From NCBI GenBank assembly GCA_002118135.1, contig BDIU01000457.1, forward strand, positions 301-64,300: 64,000 nt of DNA, in the 5' to 3' direction. The notes beneath the pieces are model-generated. The model saw only the letters and a program-made list of their open reading frames with translations. It had not been told where the DNA came from and did no database searches. This DNA is from Trebouxia sp. TZW2008. Taxonomy: Eukaryota > Chlorophyta > Trebouxiophyceae > Trebouxiales > Trebouxiaceae. Below are positions 1 to 12,269 of this stretch, piece by piece (the stretch's first letter is position 1; every line of letters begins with the position of its first letter). Both the position numbers and the translations under genes were made by a program.

Positions 1-143
1 TTCTGATGGCGCTCCTACAGCACCCGATGCATTGCTGGTGCTGCCAGCGTCAGACCGCGACATAAACGCCGTGCGCAGCAAGTCGCTGCAGATCGCGCAG
101 AGAATTCTGCAATTCTGCAAGGGTTCTGCAAGGGTTCTGCAGC

Positions 144-179
144 GGAATTAGTTCTGCAGCAAGCTGCAGAACTAATTCC
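144..179. repeat. perfect 17-bp inverted repeat (hairpin)
   Basis: Two 17-base arms, the left one GGAATTAGTTCTGCAGC, are separated by AA and are fully complementary. The flanks repeat parts of the arm (TTCTGCAAGGG and AATTAGTTCTGC between 100 and 285), so the hairpin sits in a small cluster of TTCTGCA-rich repeats. I see no gene beside it to which it would be a terminator or operator. It may be the remnant of a foldback element. Confidence 0.85.
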
Positions 180-407
180 CTCCACGCAAGGGGCCTTGCA
201 GAACGTTCTGCAATTAGTTATGCATATTTAATTATGCACAATAATTAGTTCTGCCACGTTCCCTGCATTCGGAATGTTGCAAAGCCATGTTTTGCTGTGT
301 CGTTGGTGATTTAGTGTAAGTGGGGACAGCTTTGCATAAGTCTGCAGTTTTGCTCTTGGAGCCAAAGGTGCTCTTGATTGCGGTGGTGCAGCAGTGCCTG
401 AGACCTG

Positions 408-866
408 TTGCAAGCTCTGCTGTTGCTGTTTGACTGCGGGTGGCAACCGCCTTGCTTTGTATTGACAGCGTTACCTACGACTAGTGGCTGCTTGCGTAGA
501 ACAGCTACTACACCGCGTGCACCCACTGTGCACCCACAATGCGCGCAGCAAATGCAGTCGCTGCAGATGCCGAAGTATGAGCACCGAATCTGCGTCAAGT
601 CTTGCGGCAGGTTGTTTGCACATCGGCTACGCCGGTCCTTCGCGGAGTATGGCGAGGTCCTAGATGTACCGAAAGATGCGTAAGGCAACAGCAAACACCA
701 TGCTTCTGTCATCTTTGCGTCTCGCTCGTCCGTGCTGGGCTTACTGCAAGCAGGGCGGTCATACGTTGGTGGTATGCCGGTCGAGGCAAGCCCAAACTGC
801 GTAGAGTTGCAACACCTGCTCAAAACCGAGCGTTTTGCGCTGAATCGTCAAATGTCATTGATTTAG
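408..866 (+). pseudogene. degenerate RRM (RNA-recognition motif) fragment with in-frame stop
   Basis: One reading frame runs from 408 to a TAG at 864-866 but is cut by TAA at 681-683. Around the stop the translation follows the RRM plan: an RNP2-like strand RICVKSC (from 585), helix 1 ending FAEYGEVLDV, a PKD turn, the stop, then KHHASVIFAS at the RNP1 position, and GGMPVEASPNC as the last strand. RNP1 aromatic residues are missing. No GT-AG pair nearby removes the stop cleanly. I read it as a dead or truncated copy of an hnRNP-like RNA-binding protein gene. The family call is from pattern only. Confidence 0.45.
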
Positions 867-2387
867 ATCCAGGGAGCTCACAGCCGTAAGGGCCAACACG
901 CAAGCAAAAGGGGGCTACATCCTGTTAGCAACAACTTGGTGAAAGCAGTCACTTGTTTGTCTCGTCCTGTCAGTGGAGCAAGTCAGACATCAGTTCACAC
1001 ACTGGGGCAAGATTGTTATCTGTACTTTACCACAGCATCAGCTGCCAGGACCTACTGCTTTGTGACACTTGCCAGCCCTTTAAATGCTTACCAAGTACGG
1101 ACACCGTCAAACGGTCAAACAGGCATGGAGCAACTCAGAGCCCCATGTCCTGTTGTTGCAGGCACTGAAGTCCATGAGCATTGCTGAAGACCGCCCTCAG
1201 CACTTTGCTTGTTCACATTTGTTCCGAACAAAAATTATTCCAGCTTTTGCGCCTCCCACAGGTGCAGTGTCCACAGCAACAAAGCTCTCTCCTCCTTGGA
1301 AGCTCAGGCCTTTCAAGGCATTTGCTTCCACATGATAAGGTACTTTGGCAGATGCAGACTGTTGCCATGCTATTCTTAGCAGCACCTCTCAGTAAGCTTT
1401 GGGCATCATTCAACCAGGAGTATCAGAAGTGTTACATGATGGTCTTTTGCTCTTGCACCTTCAGCGCCATGGGTTGCATTGACATTGCACACTACTCGAG
1501 AAATGACCCATTTTGTTTCTATTTTAAACACTGTTGTACCTAGTGCAGCTTTTCACGTATACAGTATGTCAATGTTGCAAGCATCAACTTGCAGTGCAAT
1601 TGCCTGCTGGGTCCCGAATTTGCAAGAGCTCAGTGTTATTCATTGTGCATCACTACAGCTTATCCTTGTTATTTGTAGCTCAGCTGAGACCTGTCACACG
1701 CTGTTTATAGCACTGATCCTATGCCTTTGGTCAGACTAGCCTTGCTTGCAGCTGCACTGGTAGCAAAAGTTGCATACCACCATTAGCACAACAGCATTGC
1801 TTTCAAGTGTGTGAACTTGAAGTTTTCACAACACTTTAGCTTGGGGCAATGCTGCTTGAGGCTGCATTTCCACACCTGAATTGTTGCATCTCATTCCATG
1901 ACATGACAAGGGAGCAACTGCACTATCTGAAAACTGCAGCTAATACAATTGATGGGTGTAATTGCAATCACCCTGATAGGTCCCCATTGGCTTTGTAGCA
2001 CCAGAAACCATCGCAGCGCCACTGCAGCATAATGCGGCGTCTGTGCAAATGCGGCGTCCTTGCTGTGCGCAGGTGCGCTCATGGCTGTCTGTTGCCCTGG
2101 CAGTTAGAGGAGCCAAATGCAGCGTTGGACAATGATGGCAAAGCAACACTGCCTGCAGTGCTTGTTTTGCTGCTTCAGCATCGCCATGACCTTGCTACAG
2201 CTCAAGAAAAGACCTTCTTTGTGGTTGTTTGTGCTGAGTTGCCTATCAAATGATGCAGCACTTCATCGGCTCCATGCATCCTTCCAGCAACATTGCAGCG
2301 CTGCTTGTAGCTGCATTGATATCTGATCCATGTTGCAGCTCACGCAGCAGTGTAACTTCTTACAAGTACGCCAATGCTTGACAGCTT
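867..2387. other. no gene recognised
   Basis: Several open frames of 60-120 codons exist on both strands, but none has a recognisable domain, a consistent splice pattern or the amino-acid make-up of the clear genes. The stretch is rich in TGCAGC/GCTGCA, which keeps frames open by chance. Confidence 0.5.
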
Positions 2388-3830
2388 GTGCATGCAACCC
2401 CGCTGCAGCCAGCAAAGAGAGTCAGGCAGTGCTGCAGGCAATTGCCACAGTCATGCACCTGCACTTTCTGGCTAGGACATGCTGTGACTGTAGCTGCAGC
2501 CTGTAGCAAGCCTTGTTCCACCTGCAAGGTTACAGCAACATTGTTGCAGCAAGCTAAGAGATTCAGACAGTTTTGCGAGCAACAGGCACTTGTGATCAAG
2601 CAGTATTGTTTTGCCATGTGATGAAGGAGCTGCACTGCTCATTCAACTGCAAGGAAAGCTGATAGCAGGCAAGGCTAGACTGGTTTGCACTTGTGCAGGA
2701 AAGCGTGCAAAGGGGTCTCGAAGCAGGCCTGCGACTTTGTGGTGAGTCGCTACACTGTTTGTTGTGTTACACATCCCCAAATGCAGTGAAAGGCAAGACT
2801 TGTCCTGGCTGCAGTGCAACAGCAGTTGCGGTACAAGCAGGGTGGTGGGGTGTGTATTGCATTTCTACTGAATGTTTGTGCTTTGTCTGTGTTCTCACTG
2901 TATAACGTCGTACTTTTTATCAAAATTATTACAATAGATCTATAACTACATAATTATGAGACTACAGGAAAAATCTGGAGGATCTGAGAAATGAGCAAAA
3001 GCATCATGTTTGAAAGCTTTTGCAGAAGCTTTGTAGTCACATAGCTAGGACCAGCTGCACACACCTTGACTGCTTGCGTGGGGTCCTAGGCAGTGCTGCA
3101 TCGCCACAGTCATGCACCTGCACGTTCTGGTTGGAACATGTTGTGACTGTAACTGCAGCCTCAAGCCGGCCTTGTCCTAGTTGCAAGGTCACAGCATGTG
3201 CATGTACAACACCGCTGCAGCAAGCAAAGAAACCAAGGCAGAGCTGCAAGCAACATGCACAGAGATCCAAGCAGTGTGGGTGTGCCAGTGATGCTGAGCT
3301 GCACTGCTGCGGGATCCAATGACAAGGTGGCAGCAAAGAAGGCTCTGTCACATCTTCAAAGCTGCAGGAGGCTTGGGTAGAACCCAAGACCATGCTGTTA
3401 AATTTGTGATTACATGCCGCATTGACTGATTGTTTTGCACATTCTCAAGCTGCAACTGCAGCCAAAGGCAAGGCTTGTTCTGGCTGCATTGCTACAGCAG
3501 CAGTGCTGCAAGCAATAGACAAAGGGCCTCTGGCGGTGCTGCATTGCTTATATCATGTACTTGCTTTGTCTGGTTGGGACATGCTGGAACTGCAGCCTGA
3601 AGCAAGCCTTCTCCCAGCAGAGGTGTTGCTGTGACCTTGCAGCAAGCAAGGGGCTTTTGTTGTTGCAAGCAACAGGCTATTGGGTGCAAGCAGGGCTGTT
3701 GAACAAAGTGATGAGGGAGCTGCACAGCTCAATAAACTGCAGCTACGAATAAAGCTGATCGCAAGCAAGGCTGGACTGATCTGCATTTGTGGAGGCAAGC
3801 ATGCACAGAGCCCCACACAGGGCCTTCAAG
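2388..3830. repeat. diverged tandem repeat block, spacing about 0.44-0.66 kb
   Basis: A segment containing CAGTCATGCACCTGCAC, then GGACATGCTGTGACTG, then GCAGCAAGC recurs at about 2448, 3106 and 3550. A second segment, with core GGCAAGRCTTGTYCTGGCTGC, recurs at about 2790 and 3462. The copies differ by many substitutions and small indels. No copy carries an intact long reading frame, so this looks like old tandem duplication of non-coding (or formerly exonic) DNA. Confidence 0.6.
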
Positions 3831-4176
3831 CGAGTGTTAAATGGTTGCACTGTTGCGTCGCACAATTTCACAAGTGCCCGTGTGCCATGGTTGTCAACAC
3901 AGATTGTTTCAACAGCTAGCAGCAATGCCATCTAACACATGTCTTGACAACTTGCTTCTGCATTTAAAAAAGGCCTCACACCTGATTGAACTGTATATTG
4001 CTGCTAAGCAAGTTGCATAGCACAGTTTTTGACAGCTGAACTAATCTGTGTTTATAAGCTGAGGCAACTTTGCAGCTGTCAGCCATGCCTGAAGCTCAAG
4101 GCTGGTAGGCAGGTCCAAGCTCAGGGCAAGAGATGGGTCCATGTGATGCAGGCTATGTTCTGCTGATGAATTGAAG

Positions 4177-5766
4177 CTATTCAGAAGCCCGAGCCAGTGC
4201 TTCTTTAACAGTTTGCACTTGAGACACTATCATCTCCCAGAATTCTATCCTTGATGCCTTGTGTGCACCACTGGCATACTTGGCAGCATCTTCGTAACCG
4301 TTCTTGGGTTTGATTTCCTTGAAGATTGCCTCCAACATCTCTTGACCATCAGGCAGAGGTCTGACTGTTGTCTCAAGAGCTTCTGAAAGCTGATTCAGGG
4401 CTGGCCAAAACTTGTTCTCCTTGCTTGCTTGACTGGAAGTCATCGGTGAAATGCTCTTCAGAGTCTTGCAGCAGACCTTCCGTAGTTGCTGCAGGGCCTG
4501 TGAATCTTGGGCATCTTCAAAACAGGTTGCCAGTTCTTCGCTGTACGTGGCAGCTGCCCCAACGATAATGATACTCTCTATCTGGCTTCGTGACAGACTG
4601 CCTGCCAAGCCCAGCATGTGGTCGCTCAGTAGAGACACTTGAGTGAGTGCACAAGGTGGACAGGGTTCCTGTCGTAGAAAGCGGTTGCAGGAAGGGTCAA
4701 CTTTTTTTGGAGATGGATTGCTGGCTGCTGTTTTATTTTCCGGTCCTGTCGCTCCATATGCGACACAGTCCGGCCTGAGGCGTGGTCCAGTGCTGCATGA
4801 AACAGCTTGTCAGTTGGAGCACACCACTGCCTGCTCTGGTTGACATGTCTCTATTGCTCAACGACGTATCCCAACCCAACCGCAAATGCCGACACCAGCC
4901 TCTTGCGTTTGGTGGACGTGTCCGGTGCCCAAAACTCGCAGAATATCCATGCTGCAAGCTGCAGCTGCTAGACTGACTGTTCCACTACAACGCATCAGGT
5001 GCATGACTTGCATCAACAAGAACATTGTCGCTTGATTGCTCTGTGCGAGTACAAGTGCTTACTAGAGATTGAGCTGATGCAAACTCCGAGTAAATCTAGT
5101 CAGCAAGTGGCATAACTCATGACATTCAGGCTCATTGTCAGCAGGCAGGTCATGACATCAGGCATCACATTTTCTGGTTTGTTGGCCAGTAACGTTGGAA
5201 TGATTGCTGCTATTTATACCAACACCCATAGAGACTGTAAAACGTCTTACTACTATCACTTTGCACTACCTTAATTTGACAGCAGCATACCTTTGTCTTG
5301 ACAAGAGCATCAGGCATGGTTGCTGCGACCTTCAACAACATAGCGGACAAGTCATAATAGGTCTGTTTGCTTGTCGCCATTGCGGGTTCCCAAAAAAACA
5401 TGCGGTGAGAACGCCAGCTCGTGTTGTTCTGGTATATCAACGCCAGCAGCGGGAGCTTGCTGACATTGAGTTGGCATAGCACAAGCTGCGATAGGTATGC
5501 CAAGCAGTCTAAGTGTGGCTGACGGTGATTAGCCAATGCTGCATAGGTCATCTGAGCATCCTGCATGTGCACAACAGCATTGTAGAAGTGAGTCATCACA
5601 GGTGGTGAGCCTTGGAAGCCATAGGTGTCTGCAACTGAGGTTTGCAATCTGCTCACCTGATTCGCTTTGCCGGCATTGTTGGCTAGTGCCAAGATCTGCA
5701 CGGGCAAGGGTTTGGCAGGCACGCTGCAGATCAACTCCATGAAGTATCTGGTGTCTTGCAAATCAT
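4177..5766 (-). CDS. unidentified multi-exon gene (two exons recognised)
   Basis: Exon 5766-5291 opens after a TTGTACAG acceptor, is open for 158 codons and closes at AAG|GTATGC. Its middle part is rich in helix-forming residues. Exon 4637-4177 opens after TCAAG and ends at TAG. It encodes a mostly helical, soluble tail of about 153 residues with repeated Leu/Ala/Glu patterns. The phases of these two exons do not join directly, so at least one exon between 5290 and 4638 is missing from my model, as is the 5' end. I recognise no domain. The composition and good splice sites argue that the sequence is coding. Confidence 0.4.
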
Positions 5767-6318
5767 CTGTACAACAGAATGTTGGCACAATGCTTGACCA
5801 GGAGCCAGCATAGCAAGCACACAACCTGACCTAAGCGAAACCCTGCTGCCAAGCCACAACTGACCATAGCAGCCACACAAAGAGCAACCTATAGTCACAA
5901 ACAAGGGTCTGCATAACCAGGACAAGCAGTCAAACAACAGCATGGCGTCATAGCATTACAGATGCAGCTGCGAAGCATTCAACCTTTCTTTGGCTGTTGC
6001 AAAAAGTCTATTGTGTGCCAAATTGTCCCTCAGCGACCTGTGTATCTTGACATAGGCATTTTGTGATAGCCTGTTGGCTTTTATGCAGATGCCAACACTG
6101 GCGCATTGGAAAATATCATGCAAAAATCATGTCACAGGTTTACCTGCTTGTCAGGGTAGTGCATAGCTGCATCAAGCAGAGAAGCATATTCCTCATTGCT
6201 CAGGGTGCTGGCAGAGCAGCTAGGATCAGCTTCCTCGCTACAGCACACAAGCATGCACCTCTCATAACACCTCAAGGGCATGACTTGCAAATGTGCTTTG
6301 CCAGGAAACAGCTACTAA

Positions 6319-7004
6319 CTACTGGCGAGCCTCAGCTGTTGCTGTTTTTGCTCTGCTTGTGACACCAGCTATGTAAGGTTGACTGGGAAACTTGGCCTCA
6401 CCATCTGGTATGCCGGCCTGGCATGCTCTTAGGTGTCGCAGAGCCTTCCTTGCCGACTTCACAGCGCCATGCGGATCCTTGCTATTGCTGGCGGTACAGT
6501 CCACAAGGATATGTGAAAGAAAAAGCAGAGATCTTACTGCTGGGGAACACCAGATATCCTTCAGGCTGCTCAGGATGGTCTTCTATCCACTTCTGTTGGT
6601 CAATCAGCACATATCTCAAGTCGAGCAACGTCCCGGTCTGCGTGAGACTACAGGTAGGCTCCAAGGCAGCAAACCTTCACCTTCCATTTTCTGAGATAGA
6701 CGAGCCACTTGGTTTGGCCAGGTTTCGCCAGTTTTTGTCGAAAAGAAGCTGCCACTTCTGTTCTTTGGTGACTCTGCAACACAGTTGCTGTCTCAAGTCC
6801 AGCAGCCGGTTCTCCGATGAGTCAGGTGGCAGAGTACTCTTGTGACCACAAACCGTTGACTTACGAGGGATCGTCCACAAGAGGCTGTGTAGCTCCTTCG
6901 CCGCTGTACACCAGACGAAACATCGCCAACACGTCCGAATTATCGGCTGGCGCTCTGCCTCGACGCGTATTGGAGCGCAACATGTCATCAAACACCACAA
7001 ATTC
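6319..7004 (-). pseudogene. unidentified gene fragment, probably broken
   Basis: An exon at about 7003-6869, containing FDDMLRSNTRRGRAP, ends at a good CTC|GTAAGT donor. A following exon, from about 6778 after TTGTTGCAG, contains EQKWQLLFDKNWRNLAKPSG and continues in the same frame into LLDLRYVLIDQQKWIEDHP. A TGA lies between the two halves. The local sequence GGAAGG-TGAAGG-TTTGCTG looks like a 6-bp tandem duplication that created the stop. A last piece (SKDPHGAVKSARKAL) follows a short intron and ends at 6319. The family is unknown to me. A 33-nt intron could also remove the stop but would be very short here. Confidence 0.4.
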
Positions 7005-7790
7005 CGCGACAACTTAGGAATAGAACCCTCGATGTCTGCAGGTCGGGGAAGCAAAATCCAAAGACCCCCTTCATAAATCACCAGAACATGAATCCACGTG
7101 CGATTGAGGTACTTGCCTGCACTGGCAAAGGATCACAACACGATGTGAGCTCAGGTAAGGCAGCATGTACAAGCTTGAAGCATGTAATGTTTTTTCTTCT
7201 TCAGCCCTTACTTGATGCTTGCTCATGTGGCGGAATTAATCAGCTTTGAATGGTCCCCTTCTAGTTGGAGGCCGTGCAGTTATTGTTGATACATTTCGGC
7301 GGCACCAAAGATGACTAGGAGTGGGTTGTCTTCTTGCCCTGATTATTGTTAGATGAAGCAATCAAACGGCATGCTGCATAAATAGCTCCATTCCATGCAA
7401 CCAGGGCCACAAGGAAGCGTTTATGGTGGTGTGGCCTTCCAATTTGAACGAGCATGCGTTTGCAGATTTCGCTCATGGACTTTGTCACCGTGCACCGGCC
7501 CAATCAGTCATCCCAAGCTGAGGCTGTTGCACAGGATAACTGATATTGGTCACTCAGCAAAAGATGATGTGTCAGAAGATGTGACGCCAACCGCCAAATC
7601 GGCTCCTTTCTGATGACATGCCAAGAGGGCAACCATCATGTAGGCGTACTGCCACTTGAAAGTGGTCAAATAGTGGACAATTGTGAAAGGCAGTTAGCAT
7701 GTTCACTTGCATGATGAGTGTGTGACATGCTTATCCACATACTAGATTTAGGGTATGAAGTACATCCTACACTCTATATGGCCAGTAATA

Positions 7791-10700
7791 TTACAACATG
7801 GGCAAAAGGCCTCCTTCGAGCCGGAGCTCCACCTCAGCCCCAAGCAAGGCAATATCATGTTGCTGCTTTATGATGGCCAAAGGGGTAGCTCCTGCTGGCC
7901 ACCGTATGCTTGAGTTCATGAATGGAGGGTAGCGATGCGCCCCTGCGATGCCAGCCCAATCAAAGTCCACGAACTTCACCCTCCATTGCTGGCCTTCTTG
8001 CTTTACACACACATTGGGCAGCCGAGCATCTCCATGTGCAAAGCATTGGCCGTTCACAAGAATGCCATGTGCAGAGTGCAAAGCTTGCTGAATGGTTGGG
8101 GCTACCGATTGCAGCTGATCAAGAGGTAGCTGATCCAAGGTGCGGTAAGTCTCTCGCAGCCACTCCATGATGACTAGCTGCAAGGGGTCAGTCGAGTCAA
8201 TGACCTCAATATGCAACAATCTGGGGGCCAGGTCCCTTGCAGCCCAGGCCCGATGCACATCAAGACCATATCTGATGGCAAACTTGGCCACCATTTGGAC
8301 ATCTGAGGAAGACTCCCTGCACCGGTAGAGCATTGGATGTGGCAATGCTTGGACCTCGTCAAACCTGCACAATACCACATTACAATGTCAGAGACCAGGC
8401 TATGTTTGCGCAGAGGCAGTTCCATACAAACATGAGACAAAGTCAGGTAATGCACTTAGCGTGGACGTCGTAACCCCACAGAAACCTCTGGGCTTGTATA
8501 CTAAATGTGACTCAGCCCAGCCAACTAGACCATGGGTGCAAAAGGTTTCAGCCTTGGGCTATTGAAAAGCACACCACAAGGCATGTTAGACTCAATCTGC
8601 ACAACCACAAACCTGGCTTTTGATCCAAAGTACCGATTTGTCAAAACATCATGAACTCAAGTCTTGCTAGAGTAAGCTGGCAACATACGACTTCGGTCAT
8701 GCGCATGCATTGACTAGCTTACCAATTTGAAGTATGCCTTGCATACAAGACTCTGATTGACGTCTAGTCCATATAGCAGCAAGATTTGCACAAACTCAAA
8801 CCTATGAGCACTATGTAGCATCAAACATCACCTGTGCAATTGAGGGGGAACGCCCTTAGCAAATAATGATAGTCTGTTGGAGCCTGATGCCAACTCAGGG
8901 CTAGCGTGATGGTGCTCTGCCACCAAGTCAGACATGCATTCTCTCAGCGCTTGTGGTTGGCAAGCCAACCTCAACATTGCAGACTCTTGGCCTAGCAATG
9001 GCAAGAGGTTTTTCACATCAGTGAGTGGCTACCTTGTGAGTCCAAACCGCACCGCCAATCCTGCAACACACGCAACCACAAATGATGATAGCATCAACCA
9101 GGACATGAAGTTGCACCAACCGCTGAATCTGCATTATGGCATACTTACATGAGTGCAACATTACAAGCGATTGCTTCGCAATTACAATACATTGCTACAT
9201 TGTTGTTGCAATCTTAGGAGCTCTATAACGGTGTGATTTTAACAGCCCAAAGGTTACCTCAGACCTGCCCCCATCAGCTCCAAGATGAAAGTGGGAGCAA
9301 ATGACTGCCCAAGCTTGTTTGGGAAGGAGCGAGACCATATTTTATGGTAATGATTCAATGTAACATACCGGATTCGAACCCACGACTATTTCGTGGAGAG
9401 GACCCGAACTTAAGCTCTTAGCACCTTTCTTGTGCGCAAAAGTCCGAATGTGAGTGCCGACATGTTAATTCCTGGATCGAGAGACGTAAGTCTGTCACAT
9501 CCCTCCCCGCCGGGTTTCTGATTCTTGTCTGATTTCTTACTCTGAATCTGAAATTCTGTTTGTATAGCCCGAAACGAGGAGCTCGGCTCCGAAACCACTG
9601 TAACATACCGGATTCGAACCCACGGCTATTTCGTGGAGAGGACTTGAACTTAAGCTCTTAGCACCTTTCGTGTGCGCAAAAGTCCGAATCTGAGTGCCGA
9701 CATGTTAATTCCTGAATCTGAAGACGTAAGTCTGTTACATTCAAGCCCTGTGGTTGTGCCTGTTCTTCCAGGCCAAGCTTGCACTCTGCTACCATGACCA
9801 GCCCATTGCTGGCCTGTACCACACATCACAGCCCTATGCGGTACCCAGCTTGGCACATCTGAAGTCAAACCTAAGTTTGCAAGATGTGATGCAACCGCAG
9901 ATGTCACGGACATGTTAGGCAGAATACAGTCCACGATCAAGCCTACGTGTTGAGAGATAGCATTGCAGTGTTCAACAAGGATGACAAGCAGTATAATATC
10001 ATCTATGTTTGATCAACAACGCCGAATCAACATGCAGACGCCGACTCATAAACTTGACGTCAAAGACATCACCTGCATGCTAAAATCTGTGGATGACTTT
10101 CCATCCCCTATGGAACTCAGACCAGCCACGCCAACAAGATATTTCTGAAATAATTTCTGCATTACTGGTGTGAAGTCTTCTACCTCATTCTTGAAATACC
10201 ACTTTGCTGTCTCAACCAGCTTCTTTGTAAACTTTAGCGTTTGGGCATCGGGACAAGGGTCTCTGGCCAGATAAAAGAATTTGGCAAAGACAGGATGGAA
10301 GACAATGATTGGTACCTGCATCACACCAGCCCTTGGCATGGTATGCCGCGCAAGAGCCACGACGTACACACAATGTACAAGTGCACACACCAGTACACTG
10401 AAATGCCCGTGAGCAAACAAACCAGGATTTGTGCCATATGCACTACATGCAGTACTGATTGTGCATGCAGACTTGCCTGCGCCTCTGAAGCTCTGCAGTT
10501 GAGGTAAACAGGATCTTTGGGATGTAGATGAATGTCTCTTGATGCACTGGCCACAACGTAACCTTGCTCAAAACGCATTTTTGTAATGTTCATTCCGGAA
10601 GGCGGCCCAATATTTGTGAGACGGGTTGTGTATGCCGATTGTGAATTGGAACGCACTGCTGGCTCTGCAGCATGTACCAGGGCTTAAATGCTTTGTTTTC

Positions 10701-11410
10701 AGGCACAAAGTGTGCCTCGCTGTATTGAGGGGCAATTGAAGCTTATATGCGCAACAAGCCATCAACATTTCAGAAATACCACTCAATACGACGGGAAAAC
10801 ATATGCAAAAGACAATGCCAGTCAGGCCCCTATCCCTGGGGACTAACAGCAGGTCATAAGTTAAGCTGTAGGTAGTGGGGTCTGATTTGCCACACCGAAG
10901 CAAGGAAAGTCTGCACGGAGGCTGACAAGAGCCCGGCCATAGAAAAAGGTGACAGTAGAGAGCATGGCAGCACTACGTAATATTGTGCACAAATACATCA
11001 GCCAGTTCTTTGCTTTCAAATTAGTGTGCTACTCGTTGAGCATGAGGGTGCACTGCAACCATAAGACATTTTCTATGGTATGTCACCAAAGCTGTGCAGT
11101 GCAGTCATGCAATGAATGGAGTTGTGAATACAGGTGAGCCAGTATGTGCAAGTTGAAGGTAGGGCTTGCTTGGTGCTTGGTGTCGTAGGAGAATGTTCTT
11201 CTCCTCTTGCAGACCGCTCAATTGGTTATTGAGACTGGGCAACAGGTCCAAAAATGACTTCTCCTTCTCCGCATTGTGTGCATGCTCTGCCAGGTTCTGC
11301 TCAGTTTTGGCTATTTTCCCTTTCACATCGCGTATTTCCTGCCTGACTGCCTCTAGCTGTCCGTCCATGGTACTCAGAAACAGAACTGGCTTTTCACCTA
11401 AAATATACAA
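7791..11410 (-). CDS. protein-kinase-like domain protein, Crinkler (CRN)-type C-terminal kinase
   Basis: Exons that join in phase: 9028-8832 and 8364-7791 (stop TAA). The last exon has a kinase-like catalytic core: a VAKFAIRYG lysine strand, the loop HGDARLPN in place of HRD...N, and VDFDWAG in place of DFG. These are hallmarks of the small atypical kinase domains found at the C-terminus of Crinkler-like proteins in fungi, oomycetes and algae. Upstream minus-strand exons that probably belong are 10315-10073 (81 codons), 9942 to about 9741, about 10575-10480, and 11410 to about 11120, which encodes a heptad-like coiled coil (GQLEAVRQEIRDVKGKIAK). A TRIM retroelement lies between the 9942 and 9028 exons. 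The full exon chain is not closed, so the gene may be intact or damaged. Its substrate is unknown. Confidence 0.55.
9359..9739 (-). mobile_element. TRIM (terminal-repeat retrotransposon in miniature), complete
   Basis: Two direct 141-bp repeats (9359-9499 and 9599-9739) begin TG and end CA (TGTAACA...TGTTACA or TGTCACA) and differ at roughly ten positions. They flank a 99-bp non-coding core. The whole is bounded by the 5-bp target duplication TTCAA (9354-9358 and 9740-9744). Read on the minus strand, the core starts one base after the LTR with TGGTTTCGGAGC, which is 10/12 identical to the usual initiator-Met primer-binding site TGGTATCAGAGC. It ends with the purine tract GGCGGGGAGGGA directly before the 3' LTR. 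No protein is encoded, so it must be mobilised in trans. Confidence 0.85.
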
Positions 11411-11850
11411 CCTCAATGAAGTCAGGCACAACGTAGCTCCTCAAAAGCCAGTACAGCAACAGTGTCGAGTCTTCACTGGTGTTAGGTTGTGGCAAGACAT
11501 AACAGGCACACCTGGCACCTTGAGTACCGTGTAGTGCTATCAGTACCGTCATTTGTAGTACCTGAACAGCAGAAGTGTGTGTCTCGGCTAATGTTGCTGA
11601 TTGGGAGCGTCGCCTGCGCCGGGACGGCTTGAAATCGCAATAGGCAAGTCAAACTACAGCAGGGTGAGCTGCCATGAGTACGGCTTTGACAGAAGAAAAC
11701 AGCTGAGCTTAGCACTGGACAAGTACCCGTTTGTGGCGGACGTCGCTTGCGCCGACGCAAGGTTCTTGTGGTACTGTAGTCTCTCTCTCTCTTCAATCGA
11801 TCGTGCCAATTTCGCATGGGTTCGATTCGAGTCTAGCTTTGGGGAAAACA

Positions 11851-12006
11851 AAATTGGGGTCCTTTCACCTTTTAGCCGGAGGCGTTCAGGGGTTCACCGG
11901 CGCAGCCTTGCCTACTGGCCGGACAGCCAAATTGGGGTCCTTTCACCTTTTAGCCGGAGGCGTTTAGGGGTTCACCGGCGCAGCCTTGCCTACTGGCCGG
12001 ACAGCC
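11851..12006. repeat. 78-bp tandem duplication
   Basis: Two adjacent copies of a 78-bp unit (starting AAATTGGGGTCC, ending GGCCGGACAGCC) differ at about one base (GTTC versus GTTT). A short third partial copy (GGCAGCCTTGCC) follows. The near-identity shows a recent duplication. It lies in an apparent intron or intergenic stretch between the coiled-coil exons at 11.4 and 12.4 kb. Confidence 0.9.
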
Positions 12007-12269
12007 ATCGGCAGCCTTGCCCATTGCGATGCGAACGCCCGAGACGTGCGTGCTTGGAGGGGGGAAGAATGTCACGGGTTAATAGCCTAGGAAAGGCGCT
12101 CGTTGACACTTAGTGCACAACCCCTTTTGTTACACGCTCTGCGCTGTTTGGGCATGCTAGGACAGAGAACTCTATTGTGTGCCGCAAGCTCTCTGGCAGC
12201 GCTTAATCTTTGGGGCTGAACGTAGTCTTCGACGTCGCTTTTGGAATACCCTCTAGGGCTGCCTTGACC

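Noticed and set aside
311..823. 170-codon minus-strand frame over the RRM fragment
   Set aside because: The plus-strand frame explains the region better through the RRM-like pattern; the minus frame has no recognisable motif.
9359..9739. A pair of MITEs or SINEs instead of a TRIM
   Set aside because: Direct (not inverted) terminal repeats, TG...CA ends, primer-site and polypurine matches, and a single TTCAA duplication around the whole unit fit an LTR element.
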